Below, piece by piece: positions 52,859 through 62,018 of a DNA stretch of 64,000 bases. Both the position numbers and the translations under genes were made by a program. Location of the stretch: assembly GCF_000241305.1 (NCBI RefSeq), contig NZ_BAEH01000092.1:1-64000 (forward strand). Direction: 5' to 3'. Each line of letters opens with the position of its first letter. The first letter of the stretch is position 1. The notes under the pieces were generated by a model. That model did not search any database. It was not told the DNA's origin and was given only the letters and a program-made list of their open reading frames with translations. The DNA is from Gordonia effusa NBRC 100432. Lineage in GTDB: Bacteria; Actinomycetota; Actinomycetes; Mycobacteriales; Mycobacteriaceae.

Positions 52859-54862
52859 CTACTTCGCGAGATTGGTCTTTTCGTGCTCGCCTGTCGACCG
52901 ATTCGCCCACCGCTGTGTCGTCTTGTAGAGAGCGCCCACTAGCAAGACGAATACAGCGACACCCAATGCCTCGGCCCAGTGGGTGAACCCCTCGCCGATG
53001 AACGGCAAGGCCAGCGGCTCGTCATCGCTGGTAGCAGCCACAATGCCCGCGAACACCACGCCAAAGAGACTCTCGCCGACAATCAGGCCGGTCGCCAACA
53101 GCACGCCGATCCGCTTCTTCCGCTCGACGTTGTCGCCGGTCCGCTCAGCCCAACGATCGTAGAAGCGGCCGATGATCGCACCGAGCGGAATGATCAGCGT
53201 CAATGACATCGGCAGGTACATACCCATGCCGACGGCGAGCGGCGGTAGTCGGAGCTTCTTCGTCGTTTGCCCTAACACCTCGTCGACGAGAATGACGACA
53301 ACGCCGATCGCGCCGCCGAGGCCGATGAGCCCCCAATCCAGGTCGTCGCCGAGAACTCCTTGTGCCAACGTCGAGATAAGCGCCGCCTGCGGAGCCGCGA
53401 GAGCGTTGTCGTCGGCCCCGGGCGCGCCTTGGAAGCCGAATGCCGTCTGCATGAGTTGCAGGATCGGTGGAATGATCGCCGACCCGAACACAACACCAAT
53501 CACCAACGCCACCTGCTGCTTCCACGGTGTCGCCCCGACGAGCTGGCCGGTCTTCAGATCTTGCAGATTGTCGTTAGATATGGTCGCCACGCCGAACACG
53601 ATCGCCGATGTGAACAGGGTGAATGCGATGAGCGCGGTGGTTTGGCTGTCCGTCGTTTCACCAAAGGTGAATTTGATGAGAATCGCGGCGATCAGGACCA
53701 CGAGAATTCCGACGCCGGAGATCGGGCTGTTCGATGAACCGATCAGACCAGCCATATAGCCGCAGACCGATGCGACGAGCAGTCCGATCACCAGCACGAA
53801 GCAAATGCTGGTCGCGATAATTCCGACCGCTCCGCCTTCCAGCGGGCTGCCTATTGTGAAGTCCCACAAGAGAAGTCCGATCGGAATCATCGAAACGAGG
53901 ACGACTCCCACCACGTACTGAATCGGGATGTCCTGCTCGGTGAGCGCTACCAGAGAACCTTGCCGGCGAGCACGCGATGACGCTATCGCCGCTTTGATGC
54001 CACGGGCAATGGGTCCGATGATCTTCAGCAGCGTCCAGATCGCGGCCACGGCGATCGCCCCGGCGCCGATCAGCCGAACCTCGTGAGTAAAGATGCCGCT
54101 GACCGTATCGGCGAACTCGCTGCTAAGCAGCGGATTGTGCGCACTGCGGATAGGCAGCAGTACAAAGAACGAAATGACAAGTCCCACAAGCATTGCGATG
54201 CCGACAGCTAAGCCAACGAGATGCCCGACACCAATCAACGCGAACGACAGACTCGCACCGAACATCGAGCCACCCGCACCGACGCGGAAGGTCGCCGACA
54301 GTGAACTCGCGACCACCTTAAGGGCCGCCAACAGCGAAAAGCCAGCCGCGGCAACGCCTCCCAGCGTGATCACCCGCAGACCCAGCCGGTTCTCCTCGAC
54401 GCCCTGAGTCGTATCGCCCACCTTCAGAACTTCCGCGGCCGCTACCCCTTCCGGATATGGGAGATCCGATCCAGTCACCAGTGCGCGACGTAGCGGGATG
54501 GAATACATGACGCCGAGAATCCCGCCGATCGCACAGACCGCGACGGTGATCCAGTAGGGGAAGCCAGCCCACCAGCCGATCATCACCAGGCCGGGTAGGA
54601 CGAAGATGATCGCCGAAAGAGTGCCCGCGGCCGATGCGATGGTCTGCACGATGTTGTTCTCGATCACGGTGTGATTCGCGAAGTATCGCAGAATGCTCAT
54701 CGAAATCACCGCCGCGGGGATGGCGGTGGCGAAGGTCAGGCCGACTTTGAGTCCGAGATATACGTTGGCCGCCGTGAAGACCAACGTGATCAAGCCACCA
54801 AGGACTATGCCCCGTAGCGTGAGTTCTCGCATGGTCGGTGCGCTCACAGGTTTAGTGGACAC
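52859..54862 (-). CDS. OPT-family oligopeptide transporter
   Basis: Integral membrane transporter of 667 residues with about 16 hydrophobic helices. Family patterns: RGIVLGGLITLVFTAANVYLGLKVGLTFATAIPAAVISM at the N-terminus, YPEGVAAAEVLK, MAGLIGSSNSPISGVGI and a late PLAVGMGMYLPMSL. OPT proteins take up oligopeptides or metal-chelate complexes. GAGGAG six bases before the GTG at 54862 decides the start; codons upstream are not family-like. It is a single gene with no binding protein nearby. Confidence 0.9.
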   Translation of the reverse strand: MSTKPVSAPTMRELTLRGIVLGGLITLVFTAANVYLGLKVGLTFATAIPAAVISMSILRYFANHTVIENNIVQTIASAAGTLSAIIFVLPGLVMIGWWAGFPYWITVAVCAIGGILGVMYSIPLRRALVTGSDLPYPEGVAAAEVLKVGDTTQGVEENRLGLRVITLGGVAAAGFSLLAALKVVASSLSATFRVGAGGSMFGASLSFALIGVGHLVGLAVGIAMLVGLVISFFVLLPIRSAHNPLLSSEFADTVSGIFTHEVRLIGAGAIAVAAIWTLLKIIGPIARGIKAAIASSRARRQGSLVALTEQDIPIQYVVGVVLVSMIPIGLLLWDFTIGSPLEGGAVGIIATSICFVLVIGLLVASVCGYMAGLIGSSNSPISGVGILVVLIAAILIKFTFGETTDSQTTALIAFTLFTSAIVFGVATISNDNLQDLKTGQLVGATPWKQQVALVIGVVFGSAIIPPILQLMQTAFGFQGAPGADDNALAAPQAALISTLAQGVLGDDLDWGLIGLGGAIGVVVILVDEVLGQTTKKLRLPPLAVGMGMYLPMSLTLIIPLGAIIGRFYDRWAERTGDNVERKKRIGVLLATGLIVGESLFGVVFAGIVAATSDDEPLALPFIGEGFTHWAEALGVAVFVLLVGALYKTTQRWANRSTGEHEKTNLAK

Positions 54863-55010
54863 GTCGGCTCCTCGGTCTCGGCGTCGATGACAACAGCCAA
54901 CCTTAGGACTCGACGCCCGCGGCCACATGATGAACACGCACGATCAGTCCGACCAGGCACGCCTTACGTCGGCTATGTGCGTTATGTCGGGACATCGGCG
55001 GTCCTGGAAA

Positions 55011-55065
55011 TGTCCCCCTGACGCGCGCAGACGCTATATCGCCGCCTGCTCCCACCACGGGGGCA
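55011..55065. repeat. Nested inverted repeat, family 2 copy B
   Basis: Outer arms TGTCCCCCTG (55011-55020) and CACGGGGGCA (55056-55065) around GACGCTATATCGCC (55030-55043), with spacers of 9 and 12 bases as in 46910-46964. It shares the flanking GAAA-type left side and GTTCCAG right side with copy A. It lies upstream of the OPT gene. Confidence 0.82.
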
Positions 55066-55083
55066 GTTCCAGTAGGGACAAAC

Positions 55084-55120
55084 AAAACACCCCCGACCCA
55101 GTGTGGGTCGGGGGTGTTTT
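55084..55120. terminator. Rho-independent terminator
   Basis: Perfect 17-base stem AAAACACCCCCGACCCA with its complement around a GTG loop; the T-rich ends work in both directions. It lies 25 bases past the DUF4189 gene. Confidence 0.9.
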
Positions 55121-55145
55121 CTAATCCCCGGGGTTCTGTCTTACA

Positions 55146-55541
55146 TCAGTAGCGCGGACGAGTGGTGCACGCCCACACGATGGTGCGTGAGCCGCGGCCG
55201 GCCGCGTTCCGCGCCGCGTTGACCGCGCGGTTGCGAGTGGGCCCATATGCCCAGCCCCAGCGGCGGGTGTATGGCTGCTGCGCGGCGGCGCCACAGTTGT
55301 TGTGCATCAAGACAACCCACTGGCAGTCACGGGCGCCGCATTTGCGGATAGCGGCGCGCTTCGCCGACGCGGGCGACGGGAAGTCGATCGCGTATGACGC
55401 ATTCCCGGTACGGACGGAAATAGCGATCGAGCCATAGTAGTTTGGCGCGGCGGACGCCTGCGAAGGCACACTGACCAGGCCGACGATAGCTATAAGTGAA
55501 AGCAACGCACCGGTCACAACTCGGCGGATTGACTTCGTCAT
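55146..55541 (-). CDS. Secreted DUF4189 protein
   Basis: Small exported protein of 131 residues. Signal peptide to about residue 32 (SVPSQASAAP), then the DUF4189 domain YYGSIAISVRTGNASYAIDFPSPASAKRAAIRKCGARDCQWVVLMHNNCGAAAQ with four Cys expected to pair. The domain is frequent in Mycobacteriales and of unknown function. A strong terminator follows; the promoter lies in the 209-base gap shared with the copper operon. Confidence 0.88.
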   Translation of the reverse strand: MTKSIRRVVTGALLSLIAIVGLVSVPSQASAAPNYYGSIAISVRTGNASYAIDFPSPASAKRAAIRKCGARDCQWVVLMHNNCGAAAQQPYTRRWGWAYGPTRNRAVNAARNAAGRGSRTIVWACTTRPRY

Positions 55542-55678
55542 GGGTGTCCCCTTTATCGGTAGTTGGTAACGGACTTATTGAACTCGACGGCCACTCTTAT
55601 GCCAATGGGGAGAACTACCCATGTAACTCTCAGGAAGTACACGCAGGCCACTTCACGCAGCCGAACTGTTGCGAACCG

Positions 55679-55695
55679 ATACCCCATAGGGGTAT
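55679..55695. promoter_or_regulatory. CsoR/RicR copper box, distal
   Basis: ATACCCCATAGGGGTAT, one of two boxes before the copper operon at 55751; symmetrical 17-base operator. Confidence 0.8.
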
Positions 55696-55712
55696 ACAAG
55701 ATGGCACGAGGT

Positions 55713-55729
55713 ATACCCTAGAGGGGTAT
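55713..55729. promoter_or_regulatory. CsoR/RicR copper box, proximal
   Basis: ATACCCTAGAGGGGTAT starts 34 bases after the previous box, a spacing like the pair in front of csoR, and lies 21 bases before the start codon of the first gene of the operon. Confidence 0.8.
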
Positions 55730-55750
55730 CCATTGAGGAGTGCGATCACA

Positions 55751-56671
55751 ATGAACACGGCTGGCCGACTCGGGCTATACGGCGCAGGACTGCTGGCGAT
55801 CTTCGGAATATCATTCGCGGTGGCTAGGCCACTGGTTTCCGACGATGCGGTCTCCCGGTGGACCGCGCCGAGTAATGAACACAGCGATCACGAGTCGATG
55901 CCCTCAACCGACATGATGGGGCTGTCGACCGCGAATGGTGGCTACGTCCTGACCACGTTGACCGCTCCACGAGTCACCGACGTCGGCGGAACGCTGTCAT
56001 TTCGTATCGACGACCCCACCGGAGCACCGTTGACGAAATACGCCACCGCCCACGGCAAACAACTGCATCTGATAGCCGTGCGCACCGACGGTAGCGAATA
56101 CCGTCATGTGCACCCACACCTCGACACCGCGACCGGCGTCTGGTCGATGCCGTGGACCTGGACCGAAGCCGGTACCTACCGCACATATGTCGACTTCACG
56201 CCCGCGACTGGCACCGACTCGGTCACTCTGAGCCGTACCGTCGACGTGGCCGGCGATCTGCGGCCCACCCCGCGCGCCGCCACGGTCACCTCGAGCACGG
56301 TCGGCGGCTACACCGCGACGCTATCGGGCAACCTACGAGCCGGGACGTCGAGTGAACTGGCAGTTGACATCTCCCACGACGGTGAGCCGGTCACCTCCTT
56401 GCAGCCCTATCTGGGCGCATTCGGTCATTTGGTCGCACTTCGGCAGGGCGATCTCGCCTACCTTCACGTCCACGCGATGGGTAACGCGCCGGCGGCGGCC
56501 GACCGATCGGGACCGCGCATCGACTTCATGGCGACGGCGCCCAGTGTCGGACGCTATCTGCTGTACCTCGATTTTCAGGTCGACGGCGTCGTTCGTACCG
56601 CATCGTTCGTGCTCGACGCCGACGCCGCGGGCTCACCCGCACCTGAGCAAGATCACGGAGCACATCGATGA
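55751..56671 (+). CDS. Exported copper-operon protein
   Basis: 306 residues with an N-terminal membrane anchor/signal ([23 protein letters not shown]), a Met/His-rich stretch ([15 protein letters not shown]) and two beta-sandwich-like repeats. His pairs occur in VHPHLD and LHVHAMG, possible copper ligands, and at the end (QDHGAHR). It is coupled to copA by a four-base ATGA overlap and has a GAGGAG ribosome site. It has no recognised name; homologues often sit beside copper ATPases. It may receive exported Cu in the envelope. Confidence 0.8.
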   Translation: MNTAGRLGLYGAGLLAIFGISFAVARPLVSDDAVSRWTAPSNEHSDHESMPSTDMMGLSTANGGYVLTTLTAPRVTDVGGTLSFRIDDPTGAPLTKYATAHGKQLHLIAVRTDGSEYRHVHPHLDTATGVWSMPWTWTEAGTYRTYVDFTPATGTDSVTLSRTVDVAGDLRPTPRAATVTSSTVGGYTATLSGNLRAGTSSELAVDISHDGEPVTSLQPYLGAFGHLVALRQGDLAYLHVHAMGNAPAAADRSGPRIDFMATAPSVGRYLLYLDFQVDGVVRTASFVLDADAAGSPAPEQDHGAHR

Positions 56672-58887
56672 CCATAGAACTCGAAATCGGCGGCATGACC
56701 TGCGCGTCCTGCGCCAATCGCATCGAACGCAAACTCAACAAACTCGACGGCGTAAGCGCATCGGTCAACTACGCAACCGAAAAGGCAAGTGTCGACGCAC
56801 CTGCCGGTTACGACCCGGCGCTTCTCGTTGACGAAGTGGAGAAAGCCGGCTACTCCGCTGCGCTGCCGGCAGCCACCGACGACACCGAACCGGGTCTCGA
56901 TGCCGCGGCGCGAGAATTACTTTCGTTGCGGCAGAGGCTCATTGGGGCGGTGGTGTTATCGCTTCCGGTGATCGCACTCGCCATGATTCCCGCTTGGCAG
57001 TTCACCAACTGGCAATGGGCGTCGCTGACGTTGGCCGCGCCGGTTGTGCTGTGGGCGGCATGGCCCTTCCATCGGGCGGCGTGGACAAACCTGCGACACG
57101 GCGCCGCGACGATGGACACACTCATCTCCTTGGGCACTCTGTCGGCATTCGGCTGGTCGCTCTACGCACTGTTCTTCGGCAGCGCCGGTGAGCCGGGCAT
57201 GACTCACGGCTTTAGCTTCACCGTCTCGCCGACCGACGGCGCCGCCAATATCTACCTGGAGGTAGCCGCCGGCGTCACTACCTTCATCCTGGCCGGACGA
57301 TACTTTGAGAAACGGGCCAAGCGAAATGCCGGTTCGGCGTTACGCGCACTACTCGACCTGGGCGCGAAAGATGTTGCGGTAGTGCGCAATGGTAGCGAGA
57401 CCCGTATTCCGATCGATGACCTGCGCGTCGCCGACGAGTTCGCCGTACGGCCCGGCGAGAAGATCGCGACCGACGGAGTCGTCGTAACCGGCACATCAGC
57501 CGTCGACCTGTCATTGCTGACCGGCGAATCGGCCCCGGTTGAGGTTGGCCCGGGTGATTCGGTAACGGGCGCGACGATGAATGCCGGTGGACGCCTGCTG
57601 ATTCGAGCCTCTCGCGTCGGTTCGGATACACAGCTTGCCCAGATGGCGAAGCTCGTCGAGGACGCGCAGTCCGGCAAAGCTGCCGTGCAGCGTCTCGCCG
57701 ATCGAATCTCGGGCATCTTCGTGCCGATTGTCATCGCGATCGCGACCGCCACGCTCGGGGCCTGGCTGGGAGCTGGGTTCGGATGGACCGCGGCATTCAC
57801 CGCAGCCGTCGCGGTGCTCATCATCGCGTGCCCGTGTGCGCTCGGATTAGCCACGCCGACAGCACTTTTGGTCGGCACAGGTCGCGGAGCCCAATTAGGG
57901 ATCCTCATCAAAGGGCCCGAAGTACTTGAATCAACGCGGACGGTGGACACCGTCGTGCTGGACAAGACGGGCACGGTGACCACCGGAGCGATGGCACTCG
58001 TCGAAGTGGCGACCGCGCCCGGCGTACGTCGCGACGAGGTTTTGCGATTGGCCGGTGCGGTCGAGGACTCGTCCGAACACCCGATCGCCGCCGCGATCGC
58101 ACGGGCAGCGCGCGACGAAGTCGGAAGTCTCCCTGCGCCTTCGGAATTCAGCAATATCGAAGGCAAGGGCGTACAGGGATCAGTTGACGGCCACGCGGTA
58201 ATCGTCGGACGTGAATCATTATTGGCCGATTGGTCACAGCCGTTGACCGAGGGTCTCGCCGCCGATAAAGCTCGTGCCGAGAGTGCGGGCAAGACAGCCG
58301 TCGCGGTTGCCTGGGATGGGTCCGCCCGAGCCGTGCTGATTGTTGCCGACACGGTGAAACCGACTAGTGCGCAGGCGATTTCACAGCTGACCGACCTCGG
58401 GCTGGCGCCGATTCTGCTCACCGGAGACAACAAATCCACCGCCACTCGAATCGCCCAAGAGGTCGGCATCGACAACGTTGTCGCGGAGGTTCTGCCCGCC
58501 GAAAAGGTCGACGTCATCAAGGAATTGCAGGCCAACGGCAAAGTCGTGGCGATGGTCGGTGATGGCGTGAATGACGCTGCGGCACTTGCTCAAGCCGACC
58601 TCGGTATCGCGATGGGAACTGGAACCGATGTGGCTATCGAGGCATCTGACATCACGCTCGTGCGCGGCGACCTACGCGGTGCGGCCGACGCGATCTGTCT
58701 GTCGCGGCGCACGTTACGCACCATCAAGACCAACCTGTTCTGGGCATTCGCCTACAACGTCGCCGCCATCCCACTGGCCGCGTTTGGACTGCTCAACCCC
58801 ATGCTCGCCGGTGCCGCGATGGCCCTATCCAGCGTGTTCGTCGTAGGAAATAGCCTGCGGCTCAAAGGATTTCGCAGCCTAAACTGA
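56668..58887 (+). CDS. copA: Copper-translocating P-type ATPase, CopA-like (P1B-1)
   Basis: Cu(I) exporter of 739 residues. One HMA domain with [13 protein letters not shown] (10-15), eight membrane helices, TGES (285-288), metal site CPC (388-390), DKTGT (432-436) and [16 protein letters not shown]. It takes Cu(I) from CopZ. Coupled to the upstream exported protein and controlled by two copper boxes. It abuts the next gene's stop with no gap. Confidence 0.95.
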   Translation: MTIELEIGGMTCASCANRIERKLNKLDGVSASVNYATEKASVDAPAGYDPALLVDEVEKAGYSAALPAATDDTEPGLDAAARELLSLRQRLIGAVVLSLPVIALAMIPAWQFTNWQWASLTLAAPVVLWAAWPFHRAAWTNLRHGAATMDTLISLGTLSAFGWSLYALFFGSAGEPGMTHGFSFTVSPTDGAANIYLEVAAGVTTFILAGRYFEKRAKRNAGSALRALLDLGAKDVAVVRNGSETRIPIDDLRVADEFAVRPGEKIATDGVVVTGTSAVDLSLLTGESAPVEVGPGDSVTGATMNAGGRLLIRASRVGSDTQLAQMAKLVEDAQSGKAAVQRLADRISGIFVPIVIAIATATLGAWLGAGFGWTAAFTAAVAVLIIACPCALGLATPTALLVGTGRGAQLGILIKGPEVLESTRTVDTVVLDKTGTVTTGAMALVEVATAPGVRRDEVLRLAGAVEDSSEHPIAAAIARAARDEVGSLPAPSEFSNIEGKGVQGSVDGHAVIVGRESLLADWSQPLTEGLAADKARAESAGKTAVAVAWDGSARAVLIVADTVKPTSAQAISQLTDLGLAPILLTGDNKSTATRIAQEVGIDNVVAEVLPAEKVDVIKELQANGKVVAMVGDGVNDAAALAQADLGIAMGTGTDVAIEASDITLVRGDLRGAADAICLSRRTLRTIKTNLFWAFAYNVAAIPLAAFGLLNPMLAGAAMALSSVFVVGNSLRLKGFRSLN

Positions 58888-60015
58888 CTATCGGCCCAAG
58901 TTTGGGACAATCAAGTACTTCTCGCCGGTCTTCTGCTGACTATAAGACGCCATCACGGTGGGGTCGAGAACGTCGAGAAGCGAAATCTGTTGGGTGTAGT
59001 TGCTGGCGAATGTCGTGGTCAGTGAATTCACGACTCGTTCGCGTAGCCGGTACTGGTCGTTGCCCAGCTTCGCCAGGGTCGGGGCAAGCAGCCAACCGTT
59101 TACGCCCCAGGCGAATCCGAATCCGCGAGCAAGTTCGGTCTTCCCGGGATTGAGGGACCCGTAGATATAGACCTGCTTATGGATGTTGGTCCCGTACACA
59201 CTGAACTCGGTGGCGTCGGCGCTCAGCGCCGCCTCCATCGCGTTGAGAATATCGCTCGCCAGAGTTCCGCCACCGATAGCGTCGAAGGCGACCGTCGCGC
59301 CGGTCGCGGCAATCGCCGCGGTGAGATCAGCCCGGAAGGTTTCGGCGGTGGAGTCGACAATATGCTGTGCGCCAATCTCTTCCAGAATCTGCCGCTGAGC
59401 CTCACTTCGGACGATATTGACGATCCCGATGCCGTCTTCCAGACAGACTCGGTTAAGCATCTGCCCAAGATTCGACGCCGCCGCGGTGAAGACGATCGCG
59501 GTATGGCCGTCACGACGCATCGTCTCAACCATCGCCAGTGCGGTCATCGGGTTGACGAACCAGGACGCACCGTCCGCAGCGGTTGTCCCGGCCGGAAGTT
59601 CTTGGCACATGCGGTAATTGAGTGTCCGGTACTCGCCGAACATCGCTCCGCCGATCATGGCGACCGTCTTGCCGAGCAATGCCTGCGCTGCCTCCGACGA
59701 TCCCGCATCGATCACGATGCCAGCGGCTTCGTTGCCGACCGGCAGCGACTTGTCCAGGCGCGCTGCCAATCTAGGCAGGGCGCGCTCGGGCACACTCGCG
59801 GTGACGACGCGATCTGCTCCCACACCGGTCGAGGTTGCGGTCGAGATATCTGCCTGCCCAAACATCAGGCCGAGGTCGGAAGGATTGAGCGGCGCGGCCT
59901 GCACTTCGACGACTACCTCGTCGGGCCCGGGTTCACCGATCTCGACTTCGGCGAAAGATAGCGCAAGCTCGCCCGTGGAGGTAATGAGCGACTGCAGTTG
60001 ACGACCAGATGTCAT
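58888..60015 (-). CDS. MDR-superfamily zinc-binding dehydrogenase, quinone-reductase-like
   Basis: 375 residues, medium-chain dehydrogenase fold: VEVQAAPLNPSDLGLMFGQ, PVGNEAAGIVIDAG and a coenzyme fold IVFTAAASNLGQMLNRVCLEDGIGIVNIVRSEAQR. GHE is replaced by GNE and the Cys ligands are absent, so it is probably a zinc-free quinone- or enoyl-type reductase despite the family name. The ATG at 60015 overlaps the sulfurtransferase stop by four bases, with GGAG upstream. Substrate unknown. Confidence 0.83.
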   Translation of the reverse strand: MTSGRQLQSLITSTGELALSFAEVEIGEPGPDEVVVEVQAAPLNPSDLGLMFGQADISTATSTGVGADRVVTASVPERALPRLAARLDKSLPVGNEAAGIVIDAGSSEAAQALLGKTVAMIGGAMFGEYRTLNYRMCQELPAGTTAADGASWFVNPMTALAMVETMRRDGHTAIVFTAAASNLGQMLNRVCLEDGIGIVNIVRSEAQRQILEEIGAQHIVDSTAETFRADLTAAIAATGATVAFDAIGGGTLASDILNAMEAALSADATEFSVYGTNIHKQVYIYGSLNPGKTELARGFGFAWGVNGWLLAPTLAKLGNDQYRLRERVVNSLTTTFASNYTQQISLLDVLDPTVMASYSQQKTGEKYLIVPNLGR

Positions 60016-60881
60016 CGGAGGTTCTCCTTCGTTAGAGCGGTTTCGTCGGCTCCGGTGGCAACCGGACGCGCCTGGTCGGCGGACCATTGAGACCACGAAC
60101 CGGCGAACAGAGTCCCGCGCAATCCGGCGATCTGCAACGCCGCGATCTGATGTGCGGCGTTGACTCCCGAGCCGCAATACACAACGGGATCGTCCCCGTC
60201 GTTGATTCCCAACGTGGCGAAACGCACGCGCAGATCGTCGGGTGATCGAAAGGTGCCGTCGGCCGCGAGGTTCTCCGCCGTCGGCGCACTGATCGCACCC
60301 GGAATGTGTCCGGCCCGTGGATCGACCGGTTCGATCTCACCGCGGTACCGCTCGGCCGCTCGCGCATCCAGTAGTTGGGCGTCGGTGTCGCCGCCGATAC
60401 CGATATTGTCGATCGTCACGCTGGGTAGGTGCCCGGCCGTCAATGTGACTGCGCCGGAACGGGGTTCGGTATCCCCTTGCGATACACGGAAGCCCGCCGA
60501 TTGCCACGCGCCCAGCCCGCCGTCGAGCATGCGGACATCGGCGATACCTCCCCATCGCAGCAACCACCAGGCACGGGCGGCGGCAAGGTTGCCGGAGTCG
60601 TCGTACACGACGACCGGCACGTCGTCATCGATACCCCAACGTCGGGCGGCGCCTTGCAGGTCGGCTAACTCAGGCAGCGGGTGCCGACCCGATTCCGGCG
60701 AGGGCGGCCCGGCCAACTCGACGTCAAGGTCGACAAATACGGCACCGGGGATATGCCCTGCACGGTAGTGCTGATGCCCATCCGGGTCGCCTAGCTGCCA
60801 ACGCACGTCGAGCACGACCGGCGGCGTCGAGGAAAGCATCGCGTCAGCGAGGCCATCGGGATCGATGAGAAGTTCAGCCAC
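60012..60881 (-). CDS. 3-mercaptopyruvate/thiosulfate sulfurtransferase
   Basis: Two rhodanese domains, 289 residues. The N-terminal domain lacks the active Cys (VVYDDSGNLAAARAWWLLRWGGI) and the C-terminal one carries it in VVYCGSGVNAAHQIAAL. CGSGV matches mercaptopyruvate sulfurtransferase more than thiosulfate rhodanese (CRKG). TAGGTT six bases before GTG 60881 suggests a leaderless mRNA; GTG 60884 is the alternative. Coupled to the MDR gene. Confidence 0.9.
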   Translation of the reverse strand: MAELLIDPDGLADAMLSSTPPVVLDVRWQLGDPDGHQHYRAGHIPGAVFVDLDVELAGPPSPESGRHPLPELADLQGAARRWGIDDDVPVVVYDDSGNLAAARAWWLLRWGGIADVRMLDGGLGAWQSAGFRVSQGDTEPRSGAVTLTAGHLPSVTIDNIGIGGDTDAQLLDARAAERYRGEIEPVDPRAGHIPGAISAPTAENLAADGTFRSPDDLRVRFATLGINDGDDPVVYCGSGVNAAHQIAALQIAGLRGTLFAGSWSQWSADQARPVATGADETALTKENLR

Positions 60882-61017
60882 CACACCAACCTAGCCCGAT
60901 GGAGATCAGTTGTGCCCTGCCGGCCGCTGGCAGACTCGAGCCACTGTGGTAACCGTGGAGGAGGACCGACCAAGAGAACGCGGGCGTGTCGACGCCCGCC
61001 GACAGGAGGGAGAATCC

Positions 61018-61941
61018 TTGACCACAACCGCTACCGAAGCCGTAGAAGACCACTATCCGTCGCGCCTCGCGACCGCCGCGCCGATGCTCGAGCGGATCGA
61101 CCCAACCGTGTGGGGCACGCTGCCCGGGCCGTTTGCCGATACGGAGCTGAATAACTACGGAGACAACGGTTTTCATATCATCGATGGGCTACTGAACCCC
61201 TCACAGATCCAGCGCTGCTGGACCGAATTCGAGCGGCTATCCAATGACCCGTCACTTGCCAATAGCGATATGGTGATCCGCGAACGCGTCTCCGGCGCGG
61301 TCCGCTCGATATTTCGCGTGCACCGACTGAGCCCGCTGATTGATGCGCTCGCTCGGACGCCGAGGATCCTCGATCGGGCCCGGCAACTTCTCGGGTCAGA
61401 GGTCTACATCCATCAGTCGCGTATCAACGCGATGCCGGGAATGGTCGGTACGGGATTCTACTGGCATTCGGATTTCGAAACGTGGCACAGCGAAGACGGT
61501 TTACCCGCACCGCGCACGGTAAGCGTGTCGATCGCACTCACCGACAATTACGCCGTCAACGGCGGTTTGATGCTGATGCCCGGCGCGCATCGCATGTTTG
61601 TGCCATGTGTCGGACACACCCCGGCTGACAACTATCAGGAATCATTGCAGCGGCAGCGTATTGGCGTACCCGACGAAAAGTCGCTGACCGAACTCGGTTA
61701 CGAGTTCGGCATCGAGCAGTTCATCGGCTCCGCTGGATCAGCACTGTTCTTCGACGCTAACTCGATGCACGGGTCGGCGAATAACATCACGCCATTCCCT
61801 CGCGCGAATATCTTCCTCGTATTCAACAGTGTCGAAAACGCGCCAACCCTCCCTTTCGGTGGCACTGCTCCGCGGCCGCAATACATCGCAGAGCGGGAAA
61901 TCAACGCACTTACGCCGCTCTTCGACTCGCCGTTCACCTAA
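61018..61941 (+). CDS. ectD: Ectoine hydroxylase
   Basis: Fe(II)/2-oxoglutarate dioxygenase that converts ectoine to 5-hydroxyectoine, a compatible solute. 307 residues with the EctD hallmark FYWHSDFETWHSEDGLP: iron ligands His150, Asp152 and His251 (MHGSANNITP), plus IHQSRIN, MLMPGAH, VGHTPADNY and VFNSVEN. TTG start with AGGAGGGA upstream. No ectABC genes are in the window, so ectoine must come from a distant locus or from uptake. Confidence 0.92.
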   Translation: MTTTATEAVEDHYPSRLATAAPMLERIDPTVWGTLPGPFADTELNNYGDNGFHIIDGLLNPSQIQRCWTEFERLSNDPSLANSDMVIRERVSGAVRSIFRVHRLSPLIDALARTPRILDRARQLLGSEVYIHQSRINAMPGMVGTGFYWHSDFETWHSEDGLPAPRTVSVSIALTDNYAVNGGLMLMPGAHRMFVPCVGHTPADNYQESLQRQRIGVPDEKSLTELGYEFGIEQFIGSAGSALFFDANSMHGSANNITPFPRANIFLVFNSVENAPTLPFGGTAPRPQYIAEREINALTPLFDSPFT

Positions 61942-62018
61942 TGCCTGTCGGCACCTGACCGGCGACGTCGCACGGGCCGGGCGTAGCGTCAGCGTCATCG
62001 GCAGATGAGGAGTTCGCA

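Noticed and set aside
55011-55120. Treating the repeat and the adjacent hairpin as one terminator unit
   Set aside because: The hairpin at 55084-55120 alone is a complete terminator, while the repeat has a twin at 46910 that has no such hairpin.
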